64,000 nt of DNA from an uncultured Rhizobiaceae group bacterium (GCA_947501445.1 CANMVS010000007.1:186001-250000), one strand, 5' to 3'. Numbered from the stretch's first letter, positions 52,896 to 61,673 are shown. A program made the numbers and translations. Notes: generated by a model not told the origin, from the letters alone.

Positions 52896-54626
52896 ATGAC
52901 CAAAACTGACAAAATTCGTGGCGGGGCATTGCTTGCAAGAGCACTGAAAGAAAAGGGTGTGGAACATGTTTTTACCCTTGCCGGTGGCTTTTGTAATCCC
53001 GCGCTGGAAGGGCTCATGGAATGTGAAATGCCAGTTATCAACTGTCCGCACGAACAGGTTGCCGGGCATTTGGCCGACGGGCACACCCGGATCACCCGCA
53101 AGCCTGCCGTTTGCCTGGTCGGGCCGGAAGGTTTTGCCAACGCCGTTCCCGCGATGCTGGAAGCATGGGGAGAACGCACGCCCATTATCTTCATAACAGG
53201 GTCTTCGACACTCAAACGACAGGGAGCCGGTGGGTTCAAGGAAATCGATGATGTTGCCATCGCAGCGCCGCTGACCAAATATTCGGCACAAATTACCGGC
53301 GGAGAGCGTATCAGCGAATTTGTTGACCGTGCCTGGCGTGCCGCGACAACCGGTTATCCCGGCCCGGCGCACCTGTCATTGCCGGTCGACATAATGTTCT
53401 CCTCATTTGACGCAGATGCCGGTCGCGATGAGCGCCCCTTTGATCGCAGTGACCGTCCGGTGCCACGTGCCTGGCCGGACCCTGAACGCTTGACTGACGT
53501 GTTGTCTCTGGTCCGGGCGGCCAAGCGTCCGGTTCTTATCGGCGGGCATGGTGTGTGGTGGTCCGGCGGTGAAGACCAGCTTGCCGCTGCTGCAACCAAA
53601 TTGCGAATTCCTGTCTTCAATGTTCCCTACCACACCAAGATGCTGGGTGAAGATTGTGATCCCTATATGGGGCTTGCTGATTTTCATCAGTATCACCCGT
53701 CAAAACCTGCCATTCACGAGGCTGATTTGATCCTGATGGTTGGATGTCGCCTCGATAACCAGATGAATTTTGGAAATCCCCCTTTTGTTCAACCTGAGAC
53801 CAAACTGATCTGTGTCAACGGCAGCCATGAGGAACTGGACTATAATTTTGGAGCTGATATGCAGCTTCTGTCTGACCCGGGTGCGTTTCTCGATGCGCTT
53901 GGTGAATTGGATAGCACCTGGAGCGATTGGTTGGAGCTGCAACGAACGCGTCGCACAGATTGGGTTGAAGAGTGGGGCGCACATATTGCCGCTGAAACTG
54001 CAGAAGACGAAGCCCAGGGCCGAAAAATGCATCCGCTTCAGCTGGCCCTTGATGTGCAGGCCGGCATGAAGGACGACGACTGGTTGGTCTTCGACGGTGG
54101 AAACACACATTTCTGGAATGAAATTGCCACCAATATCGCTGCTGCGCGCGGACGAATGCTCGGTGGGATTCTGCATCCCGGCAACTACAGCCTGTTGGGT
54201 GTTGGGGTGTCCTTTGCGCTTGCCGCGAAGAACATCCACCCAGATAAAACAGTGGTGCTTGTCACGGGTGACGGAGCCTTTTTATCCGGTGGTTTGTCAA
54301 TCGAAGCCTGTTTCCAGGAAAACATCCCGATTGTTGTTGTCGTCGACAATAATGGCGGGCTTGATTGCATCAGCCAACAGCAGGAACGGCTGTTTTCCAA
54401 CGGCTCACATTACGCAACCGATTTCCGTGACATTCCATTCCACACAATGTTCGAGGGATTGGGCGGTTACGGGGAAGTGGTGACCAAAAGGGCGGATTTT
54501 TCTGCCGCACTGGAGCGCGCCATCGCCAGCGGCCAGACCGCCTGTATCAACGTCAAATGCCGTGGTGTTATCAGTCCCATTGTTGCGGCCACGTCTGACA
54601 AACGTGACAAAGCGTCTATTGAATGA
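52896..54626 (+). CDS. ThDP-dependent enzyme, acetolactate-synthase-like
   Basis: This 576-residue protein has the three-domain ThDP fold. The catalytic glutamate is in NCPHEQVAGHLADGHTR, and the ThDP-Mg motif is VTGDGAFLSGGLSIEAC followed by VVVDNNGG. It therefore should cleave or join carbon-carbon bonds of a 2-oxo acid or 2-hydroxyacyl compound. The glutamate excludes glyoxylate carboligase, which has valine there. GGAG at 52887-52890 supports ATG 52896. The neighbours (tct transporter, transthyretin-like protein, FAD oxidase) point to catabolism of one imported acid, so anabolic acetolactate synthase is unlikely. Confidence 0.83.
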   Translation: MTKTDKIRGGALLARALKEKGVEHVFTLAGGFCNPALEGLMECEMPVINCPHEQVAGHLADGHTRITRKPAVCLVGPEGFANAVPAMLEAWGERTPIIFITGSSTLKRQGAGGFKEIDDVAIAAPLTKYSAQITGGERISEFVDRAWRAATTGYPGPAHLSLPVDIMFSSFDADAGRDERPFDRSDRPVPRAWPDPERLTDVLSLVRAAKRPVLIGGHGVWWSGGEDQLAAAATKLRIPVFNVPYHTKMLGEDCDPYMGLADFHQYHPSKPAIHEADLILMVGCRLDNQMNFGNPPFVQPETKLICVNGSHEELDYNFGADMQLLSDPGAFLDALGELDSTWSDWLELQRTRRTDWVEEWGAHIAAETAEDEAQGRKMHPLQLALDVQAGMKDDDWLVFDGGNTHFWNEIATNIAAARGRMLGGILHPGNYSLLGVGVSFALAAKNIHPDKTVVLVTGDGAFLSGGLSIEACFQENIPIVVVVDNNGGLDCISQQQERLFSNGSHYATDFRDIPFHTMFEGLGGYGEVVTKRADFSAALERAIASGQTACINVKCRGVISPIVAATSDKRDKASIE

Positions 54627-54641
54627 GGTGTTGATACTGCC

Positions 54642-54989
54642 GTGCCGGTCATTTCTTCCCATATCCTGAATAGCGTCAGTGGCACCCATGCCAGGGGCAT
54701 CACTGTTGTCCTGTATCGGCAAGGTGATCCGACACCCCTGTTTCGCTCGCAAACGGATGAAGAAGGCAGACTGTTGGAGGACGTGGATCTCAATGACAGG
54801 GATCGAGCCGGATATTATGAGCTTGTCTTTGAAACCGGCGCCTATTGGGAGGCTTCGGGACATGTTTCGAGTGATGCCCGCTTTATCAAACAGGTTGTCC
54901 TGCGTTTTGAAATGACACGCTCGGGTGGGACTTATCACCATCCCATAATACTCTCTCCAAATGGCTATTCCACCTGGATATCGGGATGA
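54642..54989 (+). CDS. Transthyretin-like protein, divergent relative of 5-hydroxyisourate hydrolase
   Basis: This 115-residue protein has the transthyretin/HIUase fold marks: SSHILNSVSGTHARGI (catalytic-type His), SQTDEEGRLLED, and a C-terminal TYHHPIILSPNGYSTWISG. In true HIUases the first strand is HVLD, the middle motif is R-T-(D/N)-x-(D/E)-GR and the end is YRGS. Here the arginine of the second motif is serine and YRGS is WISG, so the HIUase active site is altered. It may hydrolyse a different cyclic substrate or act as a binding protein. Starts at GTG 54642; its TGA overlaps the ATG of the next gene. Confidence 0.72.
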   Translation: MPVISSHILNSVSGTHARGITVVLYRQGDPTPLFRSQTDEEGRLLEDVDLNDRDRAGYYELVFETGAYWEASGHVSSDARFIKQVVLRFEMTRSGGTYHHPIILSPNGYSTWISG

Positions 54990-56413
54990 TGTCGACGTCG
55001 CACAACATCCACAATTTGCTGGAAGAGCTGAAAACACTGTTGGGACCAAAGGGGTGGCGCATGCCTGCAGATGCGCCCGGGTATTTTATTGATGCCAGAG
55101 ATCGGTTTCGCGGAAACGGGTCACTGATTGTGCTGCCTTCCTCAACAGAACAGGTATCGCAGGTCGTTCAAAGCTGCGGCAGGGCAAAAATCGGGATCGT
55201 ACCGTTCGGCGGTGGCACCGGGGGCGTTGCGGGCCACATCGAAATTCTGGACCGCCCCTCCATCACCCTGTCACTCGAACGCATGAACCAGATACGTTCA
55301 ATTGATATTGCCAATGACAGCATCACTGTTGAAGCCGGATGTATATTGGAGACAGTGCAGAAAACGGCCAACCTGAATGAGAGACGATTTGGTCTTTCCA
55401 TCGCGTCGCAGGGCAGTTGTCTGATTGGTGGTAACCTGGCCACCAATGCGGGTGGGATTCAAGTGTTACGCTACGGCAATGCGCGTGACATGTGTCTGGG
55501 GCTGGAAGCCGTCATGGCTGATGGCTCCATCCTTAATGATCTCAACCCGCTGAGAAAAGACAACACAGGGTATGATCTGCGCCACCTGCTGATCGGATCA
55601 GAAGGAACGCTTGGCATCATTACAGCTGCCGCGCTCAAATTGTCACCGCAACCCGATGAGGCTGCGACTGTTATGGCTGCTGTCCATTCTCCGGGCGGCG
55701 CCCTGTCTCTCCTGCACATAATTCGCAATCATATGGGTGACACCGTGACTGCATTTGAATTGATGTCCCGTTTGGGTGTGGACCTTGCCACCCGCCATTT
55801 TGATGAATTGCGTGACCCCTTTGATACCCCGCACCAATGGTATGTTGTCATGGAAATCGAAGGGTCAGCCGATACCCGTTCCAAACTTGAAACAATATTG
55901 CAAATGGCATTTGATCAGGAAATTCTAAGGGACGCCGTATTGGCGCAATCCGATCAGCAAAGCCGTTTGCTGTGGCGCTTACGTGAACACGCATATGAAT
56001 ATAACACCCGTGAAGGCGCCATCTGCAGCTCTGATACGGCTGTGCCGCTTAGTCGGATTCAGGATTTTGTTGACACGGTATTGGCGAATATCGGGGATCT
56101 TGATCCGCGCTTGCGGGTCAATATTTATGGGCATGTGGGTGATGGCAATATCCACGTCAATGTCTTCGGGCCCGATGGTTCTAGCAAGCCATCTTTTCTG
56201 GCTACCCATCCGGACCTTCAGCAATCCCTGCGGATGATAATCAACGAGGTGACACGCGATTGTCAGGGCTCGATCAGCGCTGAACATGGAATTGGGCGCC
56301 TCAAGAAATCGGATTTGCAAATTTTCGCCGACCCGACCAAATTGGCCATAATGTTGCAGATAAAACAGGCACTTGATCCTGACGGCATCTTGAATCCAGG
56401 TGCCCTGTTGTGA
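54986..56413 (+). CDS. FAD-linked oxidase (GlcD/D-2-hydroxyacid dehydrogenase type)
   Basis: This 475-residue protein has the PCMH FAD domain (VPFGGGTGGVAGHI, GSCLIGGNLATNAGGIQVLRYG) and the C-terminal FAD-oxidase domain with NIYGHVGDGNIHVNV and EHGIGRLKKSDL. Members oxidise D-lactate, glycolate, D-2-hydroxyglutarate or similar 2-hydroxy acids. ATG overlaps the TGA of the transthyretin-like gene (54987-54989). In the cluster it would oxidise a 2-hydroxy acid to the 2-oxo acid used by the ThDP enzyme. Confidence 0.88.
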   Translation: MMSTSHNIHNLLEELKTLLGPKGWRMPADAPGYFIDARDRFRGNGSLIVLPSSTEQVSQVVQSCGRAKIGIVPFGGGTGGVAGHIEILDRPSITLSLERMNQIRSIDIANDSITVEAGCILETVQKTANLNERRFGLSIASQGSCLIGGNLATNAGGIQVLRYGNARDMCLGLEAVMADGSILNDLNPLRKDNTGYDLRHLLIGSEGTLGIITAAALKLSPQPDEAATVMAAVHSPGGALSLLHIIRNHMGDTVTAFELMSRLGVDLATRHFDELRDPFDTPHQWYVVMEIEGSADTRSKLETILQMAFDQEILRDAVLAQSDQQSRLLWRLREHAYEYNTREGAICSSDTAVPLSRIQDFVDTVLANIGDLDPRLRVNIYGHVGDGNIHVNVFGPDGSSKPSFLATHPDLQQSLRMIINEVTRDCQGSISAEHGIGRLKKSDLQIFADPTKLAIMLQIKQALDPDGILNPGALL

Positions 56414-56451
56414 GTCATACAGAACAGCCTTGCCAATCGAGGTGTTTCTAG

Positions 56452-57081
56452 ATGGACCCGTTCGCCTGGCTTTCGTTCTTTCTGTTGGCGCTTGTTGCCA
56501 TTGCTACCCCGGGCCCGGGTAACCTGAACACCGCTCGTCGGGCCGTGCAATTCGGTCAGCGTCGCGTCATCGCCTGTATCGTTGGAAATGCAGCCGGTAT
56601 TCTGGTCGCAGGTGCCTTGTGTACCAGCGCGTTTGCAGTGCTGATTGCGCAATCGAGCGTGGTCGGACAGGTGATATCCCTGATTGGCATTGCCTATCTC
56701 TCCTGGCTCGGTCTGCAGTCAATATACAAGAATGAACCGATTGAGGTTGTGGACGCTTCCGTGTCCAGCTACGCACCGAAAAAACTGTTTCTGGAATCCT
56801 TCTTCCTGTCGGCCACAAACCCAAAAGGGTTCGTATTTTACACCGCAGTATTCCCGCAATTCATAGACCCCCTTGGCAGTCGTATTGTGCAGTCATTCAT
56901 TATCGTGGTCACCTGCGCTGTCATCTCCCTGACGACACATTCCATCTATTCCTATTTCGCGGCCTGGACACGACAGATCTTTTTGGTTCCGGCTCGCTAC
57001 AGGCTGTTTCGTCAGATAACCGGCGGTATCCTTCTTTGCATCGCTATAGGCTTGTTTATCGACCTGTTTGCTCCTTTTTGA
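56452..57081 (+). CDS. LysE/RhtB-family amino acid exporter
   Basis: This 209-residue transporter has six hydrophobic segments and starts MDPFAWLSFFLLALVAIATPGPGNL, with the family motif ATPGPGN and later LESFFLSATNPKGFVFYTAVFPQF. It exports an amino acid or a small amphiphile. It is the last gene of the tct cluster, 38 bp after the FAD oxidase, so may export a by-product. It is convergent with hbd across a dispersed repeat. Confidence 0.9.
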   Translation: MDPFAWLSFFLLALVAIATPGPGNLNTARRAVQFGQRRVIACIVGNAAGILVAGALCTSAFAVLIAQSSVVGQVISLIGIAYLSWLGLQSIYKNEPIEVVDASVSSYAPKKLFLESFFLSATNPKGFVFYTAVFPQFIDPLGSRIVQSFIIVVTCAVISLTTHSIYSYFAAWTRQIFLVPARYRLFRQITGGILLCIAIGLFIDLFAPF

Positions 57082-57138
57082 ACAAATTCTGCCAAGGACC
57101 ATCGGTGTTTTTGCACCACTTGCCGGATGCACCACATT

Positions 57139-57240
57139 GACCGTTTGACGTTTTGTCAGAAACGGGACAACGGTGTCGGCCTTTGATTTTGTTGATGCAT
57201 TCGGGTTTTGCTGATTGCGTCAAAACCTGGTTTTCTCTAA
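57139..57240 (+). repeat. Dispersed two-hairpin element, copy 4 (forward)
   Basis: This full-length copy starts GACCGTTTGACG. Hairpin 1 is CCGTTT / AAACGG, then GGGACAACGGTGTCGGC, GATGCATTCGGGTTTTG and the right arm CAAAACCTGG. Its last bases TCTAA contain the CTA that is the TAG stop of hbd on the opposite strand. It fills the gap between the convergent LysE and hbd genes. Confidence 0.85.
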
Positions 57241-58118
57241 CGCGTGGGAACCGGCTGATCACCGCGATAGTCATAAAACCCGCGTCCCGTCTTGCAACCA
57301 AGCCAGCCGGCCTCAACGTATTTCACCAGCAGCGGGCACGGGCGGTATTTGGAATCGGCAAGGCCATCATTGAGCACCTGCATGATGGACAGGCAGGTAT
57401 CCAAACCGATGAAATCGGCCAGTTGAAGTGGCCCCATGGGATGGTTTGCGCCGAGCTTCATGGCTGTATCGATAGCCTCGACTGAACCGACGCCCTCATA
57501 CAATGTATAGATAGCCTCATTGATCATTGGCAGAAGAATGCGATTGACAATAAAGGCAGGGAAATCTTCGGCGACAGTGATGGTTTTTTCAAGCGAACCA
57601 ACAAAATCCTTTGCCGTGTCGAACGTCACGTCTTCTGTCGCGATGCCGCGCACGAGCTCTACCAGTTTCATGATTGGTACAGGATTCATGAAATGGATGC
57701 CGATGAAGCGTTCAGGCCGATCCGTTGCCGATGCAAGCCGGGTGATCGACAATGAAGATGTATTGGTGGCCAAAATGGCTTCAGGATTAAGGATCGGGCA
57801 AAGATGTGCGTAGATCTTGCGCTTGACGGATTCATCTTCTGTTGCCGCCTCGATAATCATGTCGCAAGAGGCCAGATCATCGATAACAGGGGCGGATGAA
57901 ATGCGCTCCAGTGTTTCGCTTCGTGCCGATTCGTCCAGTTTTCCCGCCGCTACCTGACGGGCCATATTGCCATTGATCGTGGCCAGGCCGTCCTGAATGC
58001 GTTCTTCGGAAAGGTCGTGAAGATGCACATCATAGCCTGCTGCCGCACAGACTTGGGCGATGCCGCTGCCCATCTGCCCGGCTCCGATAATTCCGACAGA
58101 TTTGATCGCGCTCGCCAT
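57237..58118 (-). CDS. hbd: 3-hydroxybutyryl-CoA dehydrogenase
   Basis: This 293-residue enzyme has the NAD motif IIGAGQMGSGIAQVCA at the N-terminus and the catalytic histidine in FIGIHFMNPVPIMKLVE, then the C-terminal helical domain with GANHPMGPLQLADFIGLDTC. It oxidises 3-hydroxybutyryl-CoA or related 3-hydroxyacyl-CoA in beta-oxidation or PHB metabolism. It is downstream of etfA-etfB, an arrangement common in alphaproteobacteria. Confidence 0.94.
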   Translation of the reverse strand: MASAIKSVGIIGAGQMGSGIAQVCAAAGYDVHLHDLSEERIQDGLATINGNMARQVAAGKLDESARSETLERISSAPVIDDLASCDMIIEAATEDESVKRKIYAHLCPILNPEAILATNTSSLSITRLASATDRPERFIGIHFMNPVPIMKLVELVRGIATEDVTFDTAKDFVGSLEKTITVAEDFPAFIVNRILLPMINEAIYTLYEGVGSVEAIDTAMKLGANHPMGPLQLADFIGLDTCLSIMQVLNDGLADSKYRPCPLLVKYVEAGWLGCKTGRGFYDYRGDQPVPTR

Positions 58119-58251
58119 GACATATTTTCCAGATTTAAAAAGGATACCACCAACAAACTAATTGGCCGAGCGGACAACGTCCAGCCCGGCCAATGATATT
58201 GATTGCGACTTTTTTGCCAACCCGGTCAGGAGCAGGCCAAAGGTGCGCATT

Positions 58252-59181
58252 CTAGAGCGCTTTTTCAAGCTCCGGGAGTGCCTCGAACAGGTCTGCAACC
58301 AGTCCGTAGTCGGCCACCTGAAAAATGGGTGCCTCTTCGTCCTTGTTGATCGCCACGATCACCTTGGAATCCTTCATGCCAGCCAGGTGCTGAATGGCAC
58401 CGGAAATGCCGCAGGCGATATACAGATCAGGAGCAACCACTTTACCTGTCTGTCCGACCTGCCAGTCGTTTGGCGCATAGCCTGCGTCAACGGCGGCCCG
58501 TGATGCACCAACCGCTGCACCGAGCTTGTCTGCGACAGGCAGGATAACAGACTGGAATTTTTCCGAAGAACCAAGAGCGCGGCCGCCGGAAATAATCACT
58601 TTGGCCGAAGTCAGCTCGGGACGGTCGCTTTTGGACAATTTGGCTTCAACAAAGGTCGAAAGCCCAGGGTTTGCCGCAGCATCCACGGTTTCAACGGTTG
58701 CGGAGCCGCCTTCACCAGCAGCATTGAACCCGGCGGTGCGAACGGTGATGACTTTTTTGGCATCAGTGGCCTGAACCGTCTGGACTGCATTGCCCGCGTA
58801 GATTGGCCGTTTGAATGTATCGGCGCTTATCACGTCGGTAATATCCGAGATCTGCATGACATCAAGCAGAGCAGCGACGCGCGGCATGATGTTTTTACCA
58901 TTGGCGGTGGACGCTGCCATGATGGTGTCATAGCTATCGGCCAGTGACACAATCAGGGCTGCTGTGGGCTCTGCAAGGCTATGCTGCAGTTCATCTGATT
59001 GAGCCAAAAGGACCTTTGATACGCCGTCAAGCGCAGCAGCAGCATCGGCGGCTGCCTGGGCGTCTTTGCCCACGACGAGCACGTGGATATCACCACCGAT
59101 TTCGCTGGCCGCTGATAGTGCCTTTGCGGTCTGATCCGAAAGAGAGGCATTGTCATGTTCTGCAAGAAGTAACGTCGTCAT
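58252..59181 (-). CDS. etfA: Electron transfer flavoprotein alpha subunit
   Basis: This 309-residue protein has the N-terminal domain TTLLLAEHDNASLSDQT and the C-terminal FAD-binding domain with SGGRALGSSEKF, VGASRAAVDAGYAPNDWQVGQTGK and ACGISGAIQHLAGM. It carries electrons from acyl-CoA dehydrogenases to ETF-quinone oxidoreductase. It follows etfB by 17 bp. A hairpin with arms ATTGGCCG (58161) and CGGCCAAT (58187) lies downstream and may help end transcription. Confidence 0.96.
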   Translation of the reverse strand: MTTLLLAEHDNASLSDQTAKALSAASEIGGDIHVLVVGKDAQAAADAAAALDGVSKVLLAQSDELQHSLAEPTAALIVSLADSYDTIMAASTANGKNIMPRVAALLDVMQISDITDVISADTFKRPIYAGNAVQTVQATDAKKVITVRTAGFNAAGEGGSATVETVDAAANPGLSTFVEAKLSKSDRPELTSAKVIISGGRALGSSEKFQSVILPVADKLGAAVGASRAAVDAGYAPNDWQVGQTGKVVAPDLYIACGISGAIQHLAGMKDSKVIVAINKDEEAPIFQVADYGLVADLFEALPELEKAL

Positions 59182-59198
59182 TATGCAGTCTTCCTTTC

Positions 59199-59948
59199 TT
59201 AAAGCACGCCGGCTTCATTTTTGAGTTTGTCCACCAGTTCAGCAACGCTCTCAACCTTGACCCCGGCCTTGCGGCCTTCCGGTTCTTCGGTTGTCACGAT
59301 CTTCAAACGCGGTGCCGTATCGACGCCATAGTCAGCCGGTGTTTTCTTGTCCAGCGGCTTCTTTTTGGCTTTCATGATGTTTGGCAGAGAGGCGTAGCGT
59401 GGCTCGTTCAACCGAAGGTCAGTGGTAACGACTGCCGGCATTTTGATTTCAACGGTCTGCAGACCACCATCAACTTCGCGGGTGACAGAGGCTGTGCCAT
59501 CGCCAATTTCAACTTCAGAAGCGAAAGTGCCCTGCGACCAGCCGAGCAGTGCTGCCAGCATCTGGCCTGTCTGATTGGCGTCATCGTCAATGGCCTGTTT
59601 GCCAACAATCACCAGACCGGGATTTTCTTCTGCAACGATGCCCTTGAGGATTTTTGCTACCGCCAGTGGCTCAACCAGATCATCGGTCTGAACCAGAATA
59701 CCGCGGTCAGCGCCCATGGCCAGTGCCGTGCGAATGGTTTCTTCAGCCTTTGCCGGGCCAACCGAAACAGCAACGATTTCGTCAACCTTGCCGGCTTCCT
59801 TGAGGCGGATTGCCTCCTCAACCGAAATTTCATCGAAGGGGTTCATTGACATTTTAACGTTTGTCAATTCAACACCTGAACCATCCGTTTTGACGCGAAT
59901 CTTGACATTATAGTCAACCACCCGCTTTACGGGCACCAGAATTTTCAT
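59199..59948 (-). CDS. etfB: Electron transfer flavoprotein beta subunit
   Basis: This 249-residue protein starts [20 protein letters not shown], has [17 protein letters not shown] and the AMP/ADP-binding-like loop with [20 protein letters not shown], and the family-typical [24 protein letters not shown]. It is the partner of EtfA, 17 bp upstream of it. ATG 59948 has an AAAGGT-type site upstream. Confidence 0.96.
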   Translation of the reverse strand: MKILVPVKRVVDYNVKIRVKTDGSGVELTNVKMSMNPFDEISVEEAIRLKEAGKVDEIVAVSVGPAKAEETIRTALAMGADRGILVQTDDLVEPLAVAKILKGIVAEENPGLVIVGKQAIDDDANQTGQMLAALLGWSQGTFASEVEIGDGTASVTREVDGGLQTVEIKMPAVVTTDLRLNEPRYASLPNIMKAKKKPLDKKTPADYGVDTAPRLKIVTTEEPEGRKAGVKVESVAELVDKLKNEAGVL

Positions 59949-60290
59949 TCGTTTACCTTTCTCAAATCATGCACGGAATATGCATGGACAGAGCACATAT
60001 TGATTGCCGGAAGACGACATGAAAGTACGCGTTTCCGGTTGTCCAATGCGCCCGTTTTATTTGATGTTTCGAGCCTCTTGGCAGTGACATATCTGCAAGT
60101 TACCGTTTACGTCAATTGCCATTGTGTTGCTGCGACGCCATTTCGTCCCAAAATACTGTGTTTGTCTGGCAAAATAGGTTCATGAACAACGAGAGCAATT
60201 CAGGTTTTGATAGAATCGGCAAAACCTGAATGCATCAGCAAAATCAAATGCCGACACCGCTATCCCGTTTCTGGCAAAACGTGAAACGGT
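59949..60290. other. Gap upstream of etfB holding a dispersed repeat
   Basis: This 342-bp stretch must contain the etfB promoter in its left part. Its right part (60191-60293) is a dispersed two-hairpin element. I see no gene in it. Confidence 0.5.
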
Positions 60291-60293
60291 CTA
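60191..60293 (-). repeat. Dispersed two-hairpin element, copy 5 (reverse)
   Basis: Read on the minus strand it starts TAGACCGTTTCACG; the TAG is the stop codon of the rhomboid gene. Hairpin 1 is CCGTTTC / GAAACGG, then GGATAGCGGTGTCGGC and GATGCATTC. Hairpin 2 TTCAGGTTTTG / CAAAACCTGAA is perfect here, with 11 bp per arm. Confidence 0.88.
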
Positions 60294-61052
60294 CTGACGC
60301 CCCCAGGGCGATGCATCGGTTTCGGTTGGCTTTTCGTTGTGATGCAGTGCACGCGGGGCGATGATCTCCCGGTCAAACAGCGGAACAGCCCGCCGCTTCA
60401 TCACAATAATGAGAATGACACCGGCCACAATACCGCCCACATGGGCCGCCCATGAAACGCCGCCATCATGATCCACGACAACCATAAAGAACTGGTAGGC
60501 AATCCAAAGGGCGAGCGGGATGAAAGCCGGAAGCGGCATTGGAATGCGCCCGAGCACCAACACCCAAACGCGCACCCGAGGGTGCAGCATCAAATAGGCT
60601 GCGACAATGCCAGCGACTGCCCCTGAAGCACCAATAAGCGGTGCCTGTGACATTGGGTCAAGCAGGCCATGCGCATAGGCCCCTGCTGCGGCACAAAGCA
60701 GATAAAATACAAGAAACCGAATGTGCCCCATCGCATCTTCTATGTTGTCACCAAAGACCCATAGAAAAACCATGTTACCGGCAAGATGCCAAAAATCCGC
60801 ATGCAGGAAAGCATAGGTGACATAGGTCGCGCCTTCCGGCACCAGCACCATCGACGGTGCCAGTTCTGCGCTGCCATGAAGGACAGCGGGTATATAACCA
60901 AGCCCGATCACAGCCGCATTGGCAAAGCTGCCATTCTCGCCGCTCAGGGCTGTCGCAGCCCAGATAATCACATTGAGTGCGATCAGGCCAAGCGTCACAT
61001 ATTGCAGATCAATATGGTCCAGATCATTCTTGTCATGCAGTGGTATGAACAT
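60291..61052 (-). CDS. Rhomboid-family intramembrane serine protease
   Basis: This 253-residue protein has six hydrophobic segments with the active site GASGAVAGIVAAY (serine) and the histidine in AAHVGGIVAG, and HADFWHLAGNMVFLWVFG in the first loop. These complete the Ser-His dyad of rhomboid proteases that cut membrane proteins. It starts 24 bp after the PduO-type gene stop on the same strand. Substrate is unknown. Confidence 0.9.
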   Translation of the reverse strand: MFIPLHDKNDLDHIDLQYVTLGLIALNVIIWAATALSGENGSFANAAVIGLGYIPAVLHGSAELAPSMVLVPEGATYVTYAFLHADFWHLAGNMVFLWVFGDNIEDAMGHIRFLVFYLLCAAAGAYAHGLLDPMSQAPLIGASGAVAGIVAAYLMLHPRVRVWVLVLGRIPMPLPAFIPLALWIAYQFFMVVVDHDGGVSWAAHVGGIVAGVILIIVMKRRAVPLFDREIIAPRALHHNEKPTETDASPWGRQ

Positions 61053-61076
61053 GGAACCCTTCGACCTTTCGCCGCA

Positions 61077-61673
61077 CTATCCGCGATTTTCCCCCGGAAC
61101 CCACAATACGTCGGTCTTGCCATGATTATTGGCGCAGCGCGCGGCAACAAACAACAGATCGGAAACCCGGTTGATATAGCGCAATCCAGCCGGATTGACA
61201 TGTTCGCCCGTTTGTTCATTCAACGCGACAATGAGCCGTTCGGCACGCCGGGCAACCGTTCTTGCCAGATGCAGCGCCGCAGAAGCTGCTGAACCGCCAG
61301 GCAATACAAATGAGCGCAATGGATCCTGAAGGGCGTTCAGCCGGTCAATTTCGCGTTCAATCCGTTCAACCTGATGTTCACTGATGCGCAGTGGCTCGTA
61401 TTTGAGGGGTTTGTCCGTTTCCGGTGTGGCCAGATCGGCACCGAGATCAAAAAAGTCATTTTGAATGCGTGCCAATATGGCGTCGAGATCGGCGCTTGTC
61501 TCATCGGTGCCGGCGCCGGTGTGCAGACGGGCCAGCCCGACACAGGCATTGGCTTCGTCAACGGTGCCAAATGCATCGATGCGCAGATCATTTTTTGCAC
61601 GCCGTTCACCGTTGCCAAGCCCGGTTGTGCCGGCATCGCCCGTGCGGGTGTAAATTTTATTGAGCTTGACCAC
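61077..61673 (-). CDS. PduO-type cob(I)alamin adenosyltransferase
   Basis: This 198-residue protein has the ATP-binding N-terminus YTRTGDAGTTGLGNGERRAKND and DAFGTVDEANACVGLAR, then FVLPGGSAASAALHLARTVARRAER and RYINRVSDLLF. It adenosylates cob(I)alamin to coenzyme B12. No cob genes lie beside it; its place between the twin-TM protein and the rhomboid gene is a Rhizobiales arrangement. Confidence 0.94.
   Translation of the reverse strand: MVKLNKIYTRTGDAGTTGLGNGERRAKNDLRIDAFGTVDEANACVGLARLHTGAGTDETSADLDAILARIQNDFFDLGADLATPETDKPLKYEPLRISEHQVERIEREIDRLNALQDPLRSFVLPGGSAASAALHLARTVARRAERLIVALNEQTGEHVNPAGLRYINRVSDLLFVAARCANNHGKTDVLWVPGENRG

Noticed and set aside
52896-54626. ThDP enzyme as glyoxylate carboligase of a urate/allantoin route
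   Set aside because: It has Glu in PHEQ where Gcl has Val, and no other allantoin genes are present.
58161-58194. Hairpin after etfA as a strong intrinsic terminator
   Set aside because: The stem is good but no clear U-run follows on the minus strand, so I only mention it with etfA.
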